NCBI RefSeq assembly: GCF_009498275.1
Contig: NZ_CP045643.1
Coordinates: forward strand, 620,001-684,000
Source: Streptomyces fagopyri
GTDB lineage: Bacteria > Actinomycetota > Actinomycetes > Streptomycetales > Streptomycetaceae
DNA length: 64,000 bases
Reading direction: 5' to 3'
In this document: in pieces, positions 63,157 through 64,000 of the stretch
Position numbering within the stretch: position 1 is the first letter of the stretch
Layout of the letters: each line of letters opens with the position of its first letter
Notes under the pieces: generated by a model
What the model was told of the DNA's origin: nothing
Seen by the model: the letters and a program-made list of their open reading frames with translations, nothing else
The model's database searches: none
Position numbers and translations under genes: made by a program

Positions 63157-64000
63157 AGCCGTCGCTGCGGGCGCAGGCGGTCGCCCCCATGGAGCTGGCC
63201 AAGCTGCAGCGGCTGGGCCGGTCCGGCTCGCTGGACATCGCGCTGGGCATCCCTCCGGGCGACCCGCCCGCGGCCGTCGTGGAGGCCGCGGTGTCAGCCC
63301 TGCGCAAGGGCCGGCACCAGTACGCCGATACGGCGGGGCTGTCCGAGTTGCGTGCCGTGATCGCGGCGGACGCTCTGCGGACCCATGGGGTCGTGGTGGA
63401 TCCGGACACCGAGATCACGGTGACGGTGGGCGCCACGGAGGCGTTGCTGACCGCGTTGCTGACCGTCACCGATCCCGGTGACGAAGTCCTGCTGTTCGAA
63501 CCGTACTTCGAGCTCTACCCGGGGATCGTCGAGCTCGCCGGCGCGGTACCGCGCTTCGTCCGGCTGGAGGCACCCGACTGGCGCCTGACGGAGGAGGCGC
63601 TGACGCGCGTGCTCTCGCCGCGGACCCGGGCCGTGGTGCTGAACACGCCGCACAACCCCACCGGGCGGGTCTTCGACGCCCAGGAGCTCGACCTCCTGAT
63701 GAACCTCTGCCAGGAGCGGGGCATCGCCTGCGTCACCGACGAGGTCTACGACTGCACGGTCTTCGACGGGCGCCGGCACCTGTCCCCGCTCGCGATGCCG
63801 GGCGCGCGGCCGACCAGCGTGATCGTCGGCAGCCTGTCCAAGAAGGCGCAGATGACGGGGTGGCGTATCGGGTACTGCATCGCCGACCCGGAGATGACAG
63901 AGGTGCTGCGCAGGATTCATGAGCACACCACCGTGGGCACCAACCATCCCCTGCAGTCCGGTGCCTCCGCCCTGAAAGCCTCCGACGTACTGGACGGCCG
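63153..64000 (+). CDS. PLP-dependent class I/II aminotransferase (3' end outside window)
   Basis: About 282 residues are visible and the frame is open at the right edge. 'QYADTAGLSELRAVIA' N-terminal substrate loop, 'NTPHNPTGRVFD', 'ACVTDEVYDCTVFDG', and PLP Lys230 in 'VGSLSKKAQMTGWRIGY'. It resembles aspartate/aromatic aminotransferases and kynurenine aminotransferases. As the gene after the keto-acid extension set and a methyltransferase, it probably converts the extended 2-keto acid to an amino acid. GTG 63153 overlaps the methyltransferase stop. Confidence 0.92.
   Translation, partial: MKPSLRAQAVAPMELAKLQRLGRSGSLDIALGIPPGDPPAAVVEAAVSALRKGRHQYADTAGLSELRAVIAADALRTHGVVVDPDTEITVTVGATEALLTALLTVTDPGDEVLLFEPYFELYPGIVELAGAVPRFVRLEAPDWRLTEEALTRVLSPRTRAVVLNTPHNPTGRVFDAQELDLLMNLCQERGIACVTDEVYDCTVFDGRRHLSPLAMPGARPTSVIVGSLSKKAQMTGWRIGYCIADPEMTEVLRRIHEHTTVGTNHPLQSGASALKASDVLDG

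Overview
The window looks like a stretch of Streptomyces (or a close actinomycete) chromosome. GC content is very high, and almost every gene uses G or C at third codon positions. GTG starts and GTGA/ATGA start-stop overlaps are common. The gene families are typical of Streptomyces: FtsX-type ABC exporters next to two-component systems, HxlR, TetR, XRE/MmyB regulators and a SARP. One initiator tRNA is present at 657-730. No rRNA, CRISPR array, transposase or integrase was recognised. The species cannot be named from the sequence alone.

Left part (1-37.9 kb): a patchwork of accessory genes, many of them single transcription units. In order: the end of an MMPL exporter; tRNA-fMet with a strong terminator; a DHFR-like reductase; a secreted sedolisin (S53) protease with a secreted DUF4232-like protein; a frameshifted DUF6882-like gene ending in a hexanucleotide repeat; a permease-permease-ATPase ABC operon facing a second ATPase; an SDR; an HxlR regulator divergent from a nucleotide-sugar-epimerase-like reductase; a VOC protein; an FtsX permease/ATPase pair divergent from a NarL-type two-component system; a TetR regulator with a perfect 17-bp palindrome; two methyltransferases; VanZ plus an OmpR-type two-component system; a D-2-hydroxyacid dehydrogenase; an SDR divergent from an MmyB-like regulator; and an XRE-cupin regulator. 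At least four decayed genes lie here: the DUF6882-like gene, a TmrB-like kinase head, a GH95 fragment joined to an ECF41 sigma-factor fragment, and the tail of an MFS drug exporter. This fits a fluid chromosome arm.

Right part (37.9-64 kb, running off the end): a biosynthetic gene cluster that I do not recognise as a known one. A SARP regulator with a degenerate cyclase tail opens it. That gene carries the only in-frame TTA (bldA-type) codon I found in the window. A leftward operon (clavaminate-synthase-like oxygenase, aminotransferase, BtpA-family TIM barrel, double-SIS protein) diverges from a long rightward series: cupin, AMP ligase, aldehyde dehydrogenase, GNAT, aldose-1-epimerase, free-standing carrier protein, luciferase-like flavin oxidoreductase, ABM-fold protein, PLP decarboxylase, PhyH dioxygenase. 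Then comes a complete 4-hydroxyphenylglycine set (HmaS, HmO, HpgT). A complete isopropylmalate-type chain-extension set follows (synthase without regulatory domain, LeuC, LeuD, LeuB-like), then a methyltransferase and a second aminotransferase cut by the window edge.

How they may work together (inference): 4-hydroxyphenylpyruvate or another 2-keto acid is turned into hydroxyphenylglycine by one branch. A 2-keto acid is lengthened by one carbon, for example to a homo-amino acid, by the other. The carrier protein, AMP ligase and GNAT could activate and transfer an acyl unit. The SIS/BtpA/epimerase genes point to a sugar-phosphate or aminosugar part. No modular NRPS or PKS is present in the visible part, so the product would be a small amide or peptide-like molecule, or the assembly line lies beyond base 64000.
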